Of a DNA stretch of 64,000 bases, positions 19,985-31,160 are shown piece by piece. Every line of letters begins with the position of its first letter. The stretch's first letter is position 1. The notes beneath the pieces are model-generated. The model saw nothing but the letters and a program-made list of their open reading frames with translations, was not told the DNA's origin and ran no database searches. Both the position numbers and the translations under genes were made by a program. Source of the DNA: Zoroaster sp. YZ-2022 (Eukaryota > Echinodermata > Asteroidea > Forcipulatida > Zoroasteridae); assembly GCA_029582265.1 (NCBI GenBank), contig CM055816.1, forward strand, positions 33,553,049 to 33,617,048, given 5' to 3'.

Positions 19985-21343
19985 TCAAGCCGTTGGCGAA
20001 AACTTGACAACGTAGAATTGGATATGTGCGACTTGTCTAGTAGTCTTAAATTCTTGTATCATGGTCTGTGAGATTATGACAGATGATTTATGCAAAGCCT
20101 TTTCACAAGACTTAGTTGTAGCCATCTTACGACCCTGAAGAATCAATTTATTCATTGTTAAAAGTTCAACAGGAATGCCACATTCACTGGAACCATCAAG
20201 GGACCCTGTAAATGTCCATGACTTTTCATGTTTTACATTTGAAACAATCCGCCTGATTATTTTAGCACACTTGAAGATAGTATTTAGATCAGCTCTTATG
20301 TCTCGCTCATCTGTAGCTAAATCTTGTGCTTCACGTCCTGCTTGTTTAGAATGTAACACGCATGGTAAGTTACCCCCATGTTGTGATATGACAATATTTG
20401 GTACATTCTCTGAGATCTGAGCTATTAATGCTCTGCGTGTTATGGTTGTATTGATGCCATGTTCTTCTAATATCTCCTTATACAAATTTTCTGCATGAAT
20501 TGTGTTATTGTGTCGTGGCCGAGCGGTCTAGCTTACCGGACTCAAGTTCTGGTGTTAGTAGCAGAATGTGGGTTCGAATCCCGGCCGTGACACTTGTGTC
20601 CTTTAGCAAGACACTTAACCATAATTGCTTCTCTCCACCCAGGGGTTAAATGGGTACCTGTGAGGGCAGAGTTGGTTGATTAGCCCTATATGCGCTGTAA
20701 TGGCAGCAATTGAGCTGTATACTTCCCAGGGAGCTGAGATGGTTTCAAGAATGATTTATGAGCCTGATGAGCCTTATGAGCAGGGGTAATGATATAATGC
20801 GCCTTGAGCACCATTAAGTTGGTGGATACGTGTGCTATATAAGTCCACACATTCTTATTATTATTATGTATAGTCTCCCGAGTCATTTTTTTCCTGCAGA
20901 TTATCAATGAATTCAGTCTCTGCAATAAAAAGTCTTGTGTTGTCAACATTTTTGTCAGTTGTACATTTTTTAGGCCAATTAACATGTTTTTGCCAAGCTT
21001 AGCTTGCACCTATTGTGGTACACAATGTCCCTTGCAAGTAGGTCATCCTCTACTATTACATCTGCAAGTTGCAATTTCCACAAATCATTGTCACTTTTTT
21101 CAACAATCTCTTTAATTGATCTTCCACTGTTGACACTTTGGCAAGCATGTTTGATTTCATCTTGTTTTGTAGTGTCACCTCCTTGACAAAAGAAACACTC
21201 CTGACGATTAAAATGCTCAGCAGTAGATCTTGTGAGTTTTCCTGAATTCGTACACGGGGGTGTAGAAGGTCAACTTTTTCGATTTTGTAGTGGGTCATTA
21301 TTTTAGAACCTCTTTTGGGTAGAATGTCGTATCTGGCCGCCAC
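19985..21343 (-). pseudogene. Degraded ORF of an uncharacterised multi-copy invertebrate family
   Basis: Minus-strand coding pieces with frame changes. An upstream piece (about 21240-20885) reads ECFFCQGG, then DDLLARDIVYHNRCKLSL. A SINE interrupts it at 20510-20867, and the downstream piece (20485-19985, 166 residues) reads EILEEHGINTTITRRALIAQ, SLDGSSECGIPVELLTMNKL and QEFKTTRQVAH. I recognise this CxxC ... LLA--D--YH--C ... GSS-CGIPVEL ... FKT-RQV pattern from unnamed repetitive proteins of marine invertebrates, but know no function. It may be cargo or a coding gene of the surrounding TIR element. Confidence 0.5.
20510..20867 (+). mobile_element. tRNA-Leu-derived SINE, copy 1
   Basis: The head is tRNA-like: GTGTCGTGGCCGAGCGGTCT (A box), GACTCAAGTTCTGG carrying a CAA anticodon, and GGTTCGAATCCCGGC (B box). 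Body and tail are shared with the copy at 30923 (TTGTGTCCTT-AGCAAG, TGCGCCTTGAGCACC, GGTGGATACGTGTGCTAT) and end in (ATT)n. It interrupts the coding frame around 20485-20885, so it is a later insertion. The extra body sequence and tail rule out a functional tRNA gene. Confidence 0.85.
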
Positions 21344-21675
21344 TATTTTTCATTAAAAATAACCAATAATGTAATCTTACCTACCTGGTAAGGTGGAGAA
21401 CATATGGATGATGATGGACAAATAATTCAAATTATTCCAGGATATTTATTTCATGAAAAATCAGGCATTTTTGGTATACGATGACTTCCTCAGTCATGTC
21501 AGGCTGATCTTGTAAACTCCACAATTAGTGACCAACACAGTTATTGTACATGCGTAGTGGCAACTATAATAGGATCCTTCTATTTTCTGAAGGGGAGGAT
21601 TTTTTTAGAAGGAAAATCAAGTCCGAAAACCATCATAAAAGTGGATTTTAAAGATATTTTTCGCTTTCTGCACCT
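21317..21675 (+). mobile_element. MITE family M1, copy 2 (right end lost)
   Basis: Starts GGGTAGAATGTCGTATCTGG and follows copy 1 through ACCTACC-GGTAAGGTGGAGAA, TCAGGCATTTTTGGTATACG and TCCGAAAACCAT. Similarity fades near 21675 and the right TIR is not found. Confidence 0.75.
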
Positions 21676-22769
21676 CTTATGCACGCTGCGCAGAAATGTA
21701 TCATATGAAGACATATGTTTTGGTGTTGATTTGATGTTTTTCATTTTTCAAAACATATTGACACTTAATGCACAGACTGAAATATGTTGATCAGGAGGCT
21801 GATCTGTGCTCATGATGTTGAATATTAAGCACAAGTCTTATGTTGTTTCAAAGTTTGTTTTATTTGTATGTGTGTACTGTACGTGTACTAAGATTAAGAA
21901 TACGCCGGATTACAAACTTATTATAACGAAGCTGGTAAAACAAAACGATGTTTTGGGCTGGTATGAAAACTGCAGTTAGGCTAGTTGATCTTGGCGTTGT
22001 TACAACCAACAAGGACTATCAATAATAGTGACAGACAGTTTGTACTATTAGTTATATGTCAGACTATCTATTTATAGACTATGTCATTAACGTTAGAGCC
22101 GAAAAAGTGACAAAAATTATCTAAACTTACGATGGCCTAATATCAGTCGTGTACCTTGTCTCACACTAGGGAGTACACGCAATAAATATCACGAGGCGCC
22201 ACACTAACATCAACCACGTTGACGAGTGTGAAGTAGTTGTCAAACTCAAACCACGGAGGAAGATAAAAAAGTGGTATTCCTGAAGGTGTTTCTGTATATA
22301 TTTTTTTTTCTATGTTATATATCTGATAACTTTATCGTATTTCTTGTTACTCATGAGATTATTTTGACAAAAATAGCAAATTGAAGAGAGTTTCGATGGT
22401 GAAATCCTGCCGTAAATGTTCGCGACGTCAATGCCCATTCATCCAGTGCAGTACATGTACACAGTCACCGGTGCGTGTGTATACGTCGCGGTGGTCCGTT
22501 TGCGAAACCCGTACAATCCAGAATCATATTACATAGCGGTAATTGGACAGATTCCGAATAATGCAAGTATCGTCATTTGGCACAAAACTGAAAAATCACA
22601 ATTCGTGTAATTTCGTCGTCTGTATTTTAGTTCGGAAAAAGCCCCCAAAAACATCATTCCGGTGATGGGAAAAATTTGCATCAAGTGGATTTGTGTTCTT
22701 TAGTGTGTCAGGAGTAATCCCTGAAAATGTTAAAGATTGTATACAAAATTGCATATGGGGGAACTTTTT

Positions 22770-23070
22770 CTACCATAAGCCCGCTGACTATCAAATGGTG
22801 AGGCGAGAGGAGGCGGAACTGATGGCAAAAACATCTCGCCGAAGTAACAACGGTCTAAAGAAGGAAGCAAATACATTCTATCAGGCCACAGGAAACCGAG
22901 CAGGAGGGGAGGAATCTTCTGGGTGAAGGAGGAGTTTTGCAACCAACAGACCAAAAATATGCTATCAATGTGGCCAAGAAGGGCATTACAAAGCCAAATG
23001 CACAAATGAGCCTGATGTTGAGAAAGTAAATAGTGAGTTGATCAAGTTCATCCAGGGAAACGGAAAATAA
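22770..23070 (+). pseudogene. gag: Nucleocapsid part of element C gag
   Basis: Resumes gag after the TIR element: ADYQMVRREEAELMAK, then a CCHC zinc knuckle CYQCGQEGHYKAKC at 22960-23001 (C-X2-C-X4-H-X4-C). The frame ends with TAA at 23068-23070, seven bases after a GGGAAAC heptamer. Confidence 0.75.
23055..23061 (+). promoter_or_regulatory. Predicted -1 frameshift site GGGAAAC between gag and pol
   Basis: The heptamer is phased as G GGA AAC relative to the gag frame (CAG GGA AAC GGA AAA TAA). Slipping back one base enters the pol frame, which is open from here into the protease. GGGAAAC is a known retroviral slippery sequence. No downstream pseudoknot was verified. Confidence 0.55.
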
Positions 23071-26000
23071 CATCTGCAGGGGGCCGCTCAGAAGCCCAAG
23101 AAGTACGGCCCAATGTAAGTTGTACAGTTGACACCGATATACCTCCTGGTTTGATAGGGGAACCACTGATCGTGAAGGGTTATGTCAATGGAAAGATAGC
23201 CCACTGCTTATTGGATACAGGGTCACAAGTGACATTGATATGTAACAGCTTCTTTCAGCAACTGGGCAGGCCTTTGTATCCAATGAGTGATCTGGTCTTG
23301 TGGCATGGTGGAAGTGGCACAATGCCATATCTTGGTTGGACACAAGTTAATATAGGTTTAGATGTCGGATTTTGTGGCACAAAAGAGTCTTTCCAGACAC
23401 TTGCATTGGTTGTACCCAATGGCAGAGATTCAGATAGGCATCAGTTGGTTGTGGGTACAAACTCGGGTGTTGTGCGAAATTGCTACCAAGTTGTGTTTGG
23501 TGAAAACTCCTGCAGGATAGGATGGAAGGGACAAACAGAAGTGCACCCAACTTGTGCCAAGATATACAAAAAATTCGAATTCTCTAGGAAAATTCTGCCT
23601 GATGGTAGCATTGGAGTCATTAAACTAAATCATCGGGAAATACTCACTGTTCCTGCAAATTCGATGAAAACTGTTGCTGGCACACTTCGTAACAGAGTAA
23701 GAGGGCCAGCTACCGTACTAATCGATACTACCACTCCTCGCAAGTTGCCTGGTGGGTTGGAGGTTGTGTGTTCACTAAGGTTGGTGCTGGTTTCAACAGG
23801 GTCAGTGTGTCTTTGATGAATCCAACGGGGCAGGAAGTACAACTGCCAAACAAGTGTATTTTGGCAGGAGCCTGCATACCTGCTTGGACGAGTGAATCTG
23901 GCTGCATGAAGGGTGCTACAGTACTTGTAGCAAAGTCTCTGCGACCCCATCTGACTCGCCAACCCAAGGTAGCTCTGACCCATCGATGACAGAAGCCGAG
24001 TTTGCTAAACTGCCTTTCACATGGGGTCCAATTAGTGAAATATGGCGCTATCGAATTCTGAAACTTGCTCACCGAAGGTCGCAAGTCTTTTCCAAGAATG
24101 AGTGGGATGTTGGCTTTACAGAGGGGATCCAGCATGAAATCCAACTGAAGGACGAACAGCCTTTTCGCGAGAGATCAAGGCGAGTGTCCCCAGCTGACTT
24201 GAAGGATCTCAGGGATCACTTACAGCGATTGTTGGATATCGGAGTCATCACTGAATCCAAAAGTCAGTATGCATCTCCAATTGTCATTGTTCGTAAAAAG
24301 AATGGGCAAATAAGATTGTGTGTAGATTACAGGACTTTGAATTCCCGTACATTGCCAGATCAGTACACAGTTCCTGTGGTACAAGATGCCCTTGACTGTC
24401 TGCACGGTTGTAAGTGGTTTTCGGTATTAGACTTAAAATCGGGGTATCACCAGATTCCAATGAAGCCACAAGACAAGGAAAAGACGGCATTTGTGTGTCC
24501 GGCAGGATTTTTCGAGTTTGAGAGAATGCCTCAGGGTAGGGAGCACCTGCGACTTTCCAACGGTTGATGGAACAGTGTATGACTGGTTTGAATTTTGAGG
24601 AAGTCTTGGTATAATTATATGGATGACATAATAGTATTCGCCTCAACCTTGGAAGAGATGGAGGAGCGGCTGGGTAGAACATTTGATCGTCTGGCTCAGT
24701 ATGGTTTAAAGATAGCACCAGAAAAGTGTCAGCTGTGCTGTACCTCAGTGAAATATCTTGGTCACATAGTGTCAAAGGATGGGGTACAGACTGACCCTGC
24801 AAAGGTGGAGGCTATTAAATCCTGGCCCCGTCCAGAAAATGTCAAACAGTTTTTCCAAGATTGATAAACCTCTTCATCAGCTCACTGGAGGGTTCCAGCG
24901 ACGGGATTTTTCGGCTAGAACGTCGGCTGGCAGCAAACACATGGATGGTAGGGTGACTTTTGGTGAACTGTGGACTACCGGTTGTGACATTGCATTTCAC
25001 ACACTAAAAGAGAAGATGTGTACTGCTCCGGTGTTGGCTTTTGCAGATGTAACTCAGCCCTTTGTGCTGCATATACAGACGCCTCCCGTGACGGACTTGG
25101 GGCTGTTTTGTGTCAAGAATCATCAGGGAAACTGCGTCCAGTAGCTTACGCCAGCAGAGGTTTAACCCATTCTGAAAGGAACTACCCTGCACACAAATTA
25201 GAATATTTGGCGCTCAAGTGGTCCGTCACGGACAAGTTTAAGGACTACCTATATGCGGCAAAGGCGACAAAGGTGTTTACAGACCCTCTTACTTATATAC
25301 TCACCACAGCAAAACTGGATGCTACTGGCCATCGCTGGCTGGCGGCCCTAACTGTATTTGATTTCACGTTGCACTACAAGCCTGGACCATGCAACCCAGA
25401 TGCTGATGCACTGTCTCGGAGGCCACACTACAGAAACCAAGACGTTGCCGATCAGAGGGAAAAGACCCACATCCTGGAAGCTCGCTTGCAGGGTGAAAAC
25501 GGGGAAGCTGAAATGCAATGTGATGATGAAGTCATCCATGCCATTTCTTCCAGCCTGTTGGCACGCTCTGTAAGCAGTGAAGTTGTCGAAACCACGACCT
25601 ATCCCTTAGTTCATTCCCTGGCTCTGAGCACCGAGGCATTGTATTTTACACCAGGTGAAAGTGTGTCCAGTGAACCAGTGGATTGGAAGAAGGAACAATC
25701 AAAAGATCAGACTATCAAGAAAATCCATCCAGCAGTCAGAGAGAGAAAGAAACCAAAAGTTGTGGCTGACATGACTTCTCAAGAGAAATTGATGCTGGCA
25801 CAGTTTGAAAAGTTAGTTTTGAGAGATGAGATATTGTATCATCGGGTCATTAATCCAGCTGGTGAGGTGATTTTTCAGCTGGTGTTGCCAGAGAAGTTTC
25901 GAGAACAGGCAGTGAGAGGACTCCATGATGATCTGGGTCACATGGGAGTAGAGAGGGTGGTTGGTTTGGCTAGACAACGATTTTACTGGCCCAAGATGGC

Positions 26001-26508
26001 TTCTCAGATTGAGAATTGGGTTTCTCATTGCCTCAGGCGTGTGTCCCGAAAGACAACTCAAAAGATCGCGGCACCCTTGGTGAATATCACAACTAGTTCT
26101 CCCCTTGAGTTGGTGTGTATGGATTTTTTGAAACTGGAGCCTGACAGGAGTGGGTACCAATACATCTTAGTCATCACCGACCATTTTTCCAGATATGCTC
26201 AGGCTGTGCCAACCAGGGATAAATCATCCAGAACGGTTGCTAGGGTGTTGTGGGAACAGTATTGCCTGCATTATGGAATACCCAAACCTCTTCACTCGGA
26301 CCAGGGTAGGGAATTCGATAATAACCTTATAAAGGAACTTGCCTCTCTGCTGGGGGTGTCTAAATCCCGGACTACCCCCTATCATCCTCAGGGCGATTCA
26401 CAGCCTGAGCGGTTTAATCGCACCTTACTTAACATGTTAGGTACTTTGCCCGGTGATAAGAAGCATACTTGGAGCAAGTTTGTAGCACCTCTGGTACACA
26501 CATACTAG
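23071..26508 (+). pseudogene. pol: Pol of element C: protease, RT, RNase H, integrase core
   Basis: The protease shows LLDTGSQVT. RT shows RLCVDYRTLNSRT, FSVLDLKSGYHQIP and a YMDDIIVFA catalytic motif (24616 on), but has a frameshift near 24540 and a small deletion after NVKQFFQ near 24860. RNase H begins YTDASRDGLGAVL after another frameshift near 25070 and ends NPDADALSRRP. Integrase has HDDLGHMG and CMDFLKLE, LHSDQGREF and PERFNRT, so the DDE triad is intact. Its zinc finger reads HCLRRV where HCLxC is expected (Cys to Arg). The frame ends at 26508. Confidence 0.85.
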
Positions 26509-27899
26509 AAAGGATAGCACAGGGTTCTCTCCAATACCATATCATGTTTGGAAGGGAAGCTCGACTCCCCATCGATGTGTGTTTCGGCACAGCTCCAAAT
26601 GGGGTTTTACACAAAGAACACTCAAAGTATGTCCAGAATCTCAGGCATAACCTGGAGAGTGCATATCAACGCGCGTCAGACGAAGCTGCTAAATCGGCAG
26701 CTGCGAATAAGCAACGTTATGGCATGAAGGTGAGAGGTAGTGAGTTGCAGACTGGTGATAGGGTGCTTATCAGGAATGTTGGTTTCAAAGGACCGCACAA
26801 GATTGCAGACAAATGGAATCAAGAAGTTCATGTTGCTGTCGGGCGGCCTGATGATAATATTCCTGTGTACAGGGTCAAGTCTGAGTATCAGCATGGTAGA
26901 GTCAGAACCCTCCATAGGAATATGATTTTGCCCATTGGTGGTATTGCTCCTGTAGCAAGCCCCCAGGTCCCAGCTGTTGAGGGTCTAAGACCTGACACCA
27001 AGAAGCAACGGAAACCAAACTTGAAACCTTCAGCTCAACCTCAACCAGATCCGAGTGAGGAGGACTTAACTTCTGAACCTGAAGAGCAAGAAGTAGTTAT
27101 TGTTTGGCCAAAAAGTGGAAACGCAGACGAGGTTGCACATTGTTTTGACAATGTGGAAAAATCAGGGATGGGCATGAGTAGAGATAAAGAAACAAGCACC
27201 GTGCCTGGCTGTGACAACATAGAGCAGAGTAGACTGAGGGCAGAAGCAGAGGTATTTGTGCCTGACACTGTTCCTCTCTCTCCGTCAGTGAGTTTTGTGC
27301 AGCAGGACACTTCTACATCCATAGAGGTAACTGATCCGCTATTAGAGTTGACAACTGGTGGGAAAGGTCTGGCAGAAACTCTCATCGAAGAGAGAGATTT
27401 TAATGCACCTGTACCTGTTGGTCAGTCGACTTGCTCTGACAATAGCCCCACTGGCACAGCAGAAGTCGGAGAGAATGTTTCAAGTTGTGACATAGAGAAA
27501 TCTTCTGATTCTTCTGATTCTCCAGCATGTACTGACTATGGAGGTAACCTGCAAACTCCTGTAGAGAGTGAGGGGGATTGGAGGAATGATGAAGAACCAA
27601 ATTGTGACGTTACAGATGATGGAGATGAGACCAGGATGAATGCTGGGGATGGTAGCTCAAGTGATTCAGTGGTTGACGAGGTATGCCCTGAGTCGTCGTC
27701 TTTTGGTTCGGAGACACAGTCTGAGTCTAATGAGGGCAGTATCAGTGATCCCCATCCCCGGGATTCTGAAGAGGATGAAGGGTCCTTGCAAGGCCATCTG
27801 TCACGTCCAACTAGAACTAGGTTATCACCCAAACGGTACACTTATGATGTGTTGGGTCAGCCTACTTCCAGAACTGTACAGGTTGCGGTACAGGGATAG
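26469..27899 (+). pseudogene. pol: Integrase C-terminal region of element C with long acidic tail
   Basis: Continues integrase after a frameshift near 26490: HIMFGREARLPIDV, GDRVLIRNVGFKGPHKIADKW and VYRVKSEYQHGRVRTLHRN form the usual C-terminal module. About 300 residues of acidic, Ser-rich low-complexity sequence follow, ending SRPTRTRLSPKRYTYD. It is a 476-residue open stretch, the longest in this element. Confidence 0.8.
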
Positions 27900-27941
27900 T
27901 TGGAGTTTTATAGATCATTTCTCTCCACCCCAAACAGAAGT

Positions 27942-28151
27942 AAAACTTGTAGCTTTGCATGGTGAGGATGATAAGTAAGACTAATTGCGGTGACACCATG
28001 TGGAATCTCAATTGAGTAGTAATTAGTTCTGAAAACGATCAGAGGACGATCAGAGCATACTGATCGAAACGTCGAGTTGTACCCCCAGTTCTTTTCAGAA
28101 CTAATTACTACTCAATTGAGATTCCACATGGTGTCACCGCAATTAGTCTTA
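27942..28151. mobile_element. Penelope-derived 210-bp hairpin with 12-bp target duplication
   Basis: Begins like the 3' edge of the Penelope element at 14858, then forms a 61-bp inverted repeat (27975-28035 against 28092-28152) around a 56-bp loop containing the hammerhead-like sequence. A ~33-bp extension is present on the left only. CCAAACAGAAGT flanks both sides (27930-27941 and 28152-28163). It lies in the 3' untranslated part of element C. Confidence 0.85.
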
Positions 28152-28190
28152 CCAAACAGAAGTGTTATCGGGACGATAAAACATGTTTAG

Positions 28191-28200
28191 AAAGGGGGAT
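28191..28200 (+). promoter_or_regulatory. Polypurine tract of element C
   Basis: AAAGGGGGAT stands directly before the LTR start TGTAGCCC at 28201. Confidence 0.8.
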
Positions 28201-29461
28201 TGTAGCCCTGCCCATTTTTTGGAGTTGTGAAAAGCAAAAGCGAAACAGCGCCCTCATGCGACGGCATGGCTTGCTTGCTGGCTCGCCATTGAACACAAAA
28301 GTTAACTTTCCGAAAGTTTATTTCATTGAATAATTATCTCGGATCATCTCATCGTAAAACTTGTTTTATGTTGTCATCATCCATTTATCGTGTATTTTGA
28401 TGATCGCCGAGTTTACTCAGCCTACTGTTAGCTCTCAGGTATGTGGTTATCACGATATGTTTTTGGAGATAAAAATGATTGTTCGCGTTGTATAAAAGAC
28501 ATGTTAATTTGTTTGTTATGCATAATCAAACGAGATGGGCCAAAATAAAGATCTCGTTTTGCCAAGTTGGATTCATATTTGAGAAATAGGTTATTCAGTA
28601 TTTAAATCAGGTAATATTCGGGGATACATTACTATTGCATTCTTTTGAGTGGATTTCTCCAACAGTTTTATAGGTAATGGTGCATACTTACGTGCGCGTT
28701 ATTCTACCTGTGCTATTGATATGCACGTTGGGAGTTTTATTAAATAGTTAGAGTGATTGTTGCACTCGGTACCTGGATGCAGTTAAATGTTGATGTAGGA
28801 TAAATGTTAAATAGGGCCATGGTTATACACTCTTGCTTTGCCATGTGTTTCAGAATTGGCTTGTTTATTTAAATAAACAGAAAATGAACAGTAGTAAGTT
28901 CATAATGATGAAGTTCATAATGCTAGGTACAAGTATAAGTATTGTTACTTTACTCTTAGGTACTCTCAGGAATTCAGTCCGGTTATTGAATCAACCAAAG
29001 AATTCCCGAGCCATACTAAATCTCCTGGTGGACTGTTTCACCATTTAAATACTCGCATGTAACGACAAGGACAGTTGTCAGTTGTGATTTTATGCTACTT
29101 GTGGATGATGAGCCCTTGAGTGGAGATTTGACGTTTAATCTACGGTACTCATCCTGGATTGAGGCTGCCGTGCTCACCACATTAGAATCAATCTGTTCGG
29201 ATCAACCGGAGTGGACATTGGATTAAAAGGTGGAGCTCCAATATTGGACTGAACTGTATTTGGAAACAGATTTTAGCCGGCCGGCATATTTGTTGTGCAT
29301 TGCACATTGTTTGGAATATCCTTGCTTGTTATATCCTTTTATTACAGTTGATATTTGATTGTTAATTTATTACTTGGCCAAACTAAATTGTTGAAAATAA
29401 AACAAGTTATAAATCTTCGCAGAATATCATTTATCCTTGTGTCCTACTTAAGCTGGTTACA
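28201..29461 (+). repeat. 3' LTR of element C
   Basis: The first ~560 bp match the 5' LTR. The remainder, ending with a GAAAATAAAACAAG polyadenylation-like signal near 29394 and GGTTACA at 29461, is assigned to the LTR from the TG...CA ends and the TACA flanks. Alternative: the LTR ends near 28766 and the rest is flanking DNA. Confidence 0.6.
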
Positions 29462-29465
29462 TACA

Positions 29466-30266
29466 TGTACATTATATCATGATTACATGTAACCTAACTT
29501 ATGGAAAATACTGAATAAACATGTATGTTTGTTTATTATTTGTCTCCAATGGCTAGGGTCAGGCTAAGAATTATAAAGCAAGGTACTGTCTCAATGGCTG
29601 ACTACCTATTTTGAGATCTTCTGACCATGGCACAGGATGAGTATTGTTCCTAAGATGCATCTTGTATTCAAGACAAAAGGATTTCAGACATTTCCCGATT
29701 CATAGTGACTGATCCTCAAAATGGACATATTCCTTAAAGGCCTAGTTATTGAAAAAAAAAATTAAGTACTTTTTGCAAAAATTTTAACCACCTTCCATTT
29801 TATTGGTCTTTCAAGAACATTGACTAAAAGTTTTGAGAGCTTCTCCAAATTATACCATTTTATTTTTAAAATATAAAACATTATTTCTGGAATAAGATGA
29901 AACATGATTAATCTGTTTTTCCTTCTTGGGTACAATTTCTGTGCCCCCATCAACTTTAACAGTTTGGGGATGAGTCATTATACCAACATCAATTTTTCGA
30001 TGACCACAATTCTGTGCGTCTCACAAAACGGCGCTCAAGACGTCCACGCATATGAATCATGATCATGCATTGAAATTCAGCATTTTAAAAGAAAATCTCT
30101 CACTGAAACAAACTGAAACACCAAACTGCTAATTTCATATGTAAATTACTGTTCAGTTGATTATATAACCTTAGGTGCGTCATTTAGGGTAAATTGAGGA
30201 TAAACAAAATATTCTTTTCGAGATTAAAAACAATTTTACAACCATCTGGAATAAGAACTGTTTTTT
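29466..30266. other. No gene seen
   Basis: AT-rich flank of element C. No credible coding region or repeat. Confidence 0.5.
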
Positions 30267-30741
30267 GGGGTAGAATGTCGAACCCAATAGTCACCTTTTC
30301 TCATTAAATATAACCAATAATGTAAGCTTACCTACCCAGTAAGGTGGAGATCATATGTATGATGACTTTATACAATTATTTCATAATGTTTTTTCATGAA
30401 AAATCAGGCATTTTTGGTATACGATGTCTTCGTGAAAGCTTCCATCACTCCTATCACTGTATCAGTCTGATCTTGTCACCCAATGCATGCAGCGCAGTGT
30501 GTACTATGTGCACTGACTGTGGCATGCATGGCTTGCGCTCTGCCATGCGCAGTGAGTGGCAACCATGAATAGGATTCTTCTAATTTTCTAAAGTGGAGGA
30601 TTTTTTAGATGGGAAATCCCTCAAAGGTGTATTTTGTAGATAGTTTTCGCTTTCTGTTCCTCAAAACTCGATAGACGCCTTTTTAAGCTGGTTAGCGGTT
30701 AAAAAAATTATATATAAAAAAAGTGGCCTCGACATTGTATC
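30267..30741 (+). mobile_element. MITE family M1, copy 3
   Basis: Starts GGGGTAGAATGTCGAACCC and shares the family body (ACCTACCCAGTAAGGTGGAG, ATCAGGCATTTTTGGTATAC). A decayed right TIR, GTGGCCTCGACATTGTATC, lies at 30723-30741. An extra segment near 30470-30560 is not present in the other copies. Confidence 0.7.
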
Positions 30742-30922
30742 TTTTTGGTAAATTGTCAGTCTTATAGGGCCTACACATGTACATGCCGACATGAAATCAT
30801 TAGCAAATCAAGATGATTATGGTTGATTTGTGCATTTTGTATTATTTTAAGTTTTAATTTTTTTTTACTGAAATCCTTGTCTTTTCAAATAACATTTCTC
30901 CTAATTGTGTATGTGTCGTGGA

Positions 30923-31160
30923 GTGTCGTGGCCGAGCGGTCTAGCGCACCGAACTGAAGTTCTGGTGTTGCCAGCAGCAGGGTGTGGGTTCGAGTCCCGG
31001 TCGTGACACTTGTGTCCTTGAGCAAGGTACTTAACCATAATTGCTTCGTACTTCGGATGGGACGTAAAGCCGTAGGTCCCGTGTGTTGTGTAATGCACGT
31101 AAAAAGAATGCGCCTTGAGCACCACTTAGTTGGTGGATACGTGTGCTATAATAAGTCCAC

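Larger units (their letters stand above)
18792..22758 (-). mobile_element. ~4-kb TIR DNA element inserted in gag of element C
   Basis: CCATATGCA-TTTTTGTATAC begins at 18792 and its inverse ends at 22758 (GTATACAAAATTGCATATGG). The TIRs are about 40 bp with few mismatches. The flanks on both sides belong to gag of element C. Inside are a degraded minus-strand coding region (19985-21343), a SINE, an M1 MITE copy and two palindromes. No target duplication is clear. The transposase type is not recognised. Confidence 0.6.
14267..29461 (+). mobile_element. Composite Ty3/gypsy element C with nested insertions
   Basis: The plus-strand element is bounded by TGTAGCCCTGCCC at 14267 (5' LTR) and 28201 (3' LTR). 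The 3' LTR appears to end GGTTACA at 29461. TACA flanks both outer ends (14263-14266 and 29462-29465), a plausible 4-bp target duplication. Between the LTRs are a PNMA-like gag, CCHC knuckle, protease, RT, RNase H and integrase, interrupted by a Penelope-like element (14858-17772), a TIR DNA element inside gag (18792-22758) and a Penelope-derived hairpin (27942-28151). Without insertions the element would be about 8 kb. Confidence 0.75.

Noticed and set aside
20510..20595. tRNA-Leu gene
   Set aside because: A and B boxes are present but the sequence continues into a SINE body with (ATT)n tail, and a second copy exists at 30923; called a SINE.
26469..27899. Independent acidic host protein
   Set aside because: Its first part is the integrase C-terminal module, continuous with pol of element C apart from one frameshift.
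28763..29461. Host gene in the region after the 3' LTR similarity
   Set aside because: Only short ORFs; the polyadenylation-like signal and GGTTACA end next to TACA favour LTR sequence.
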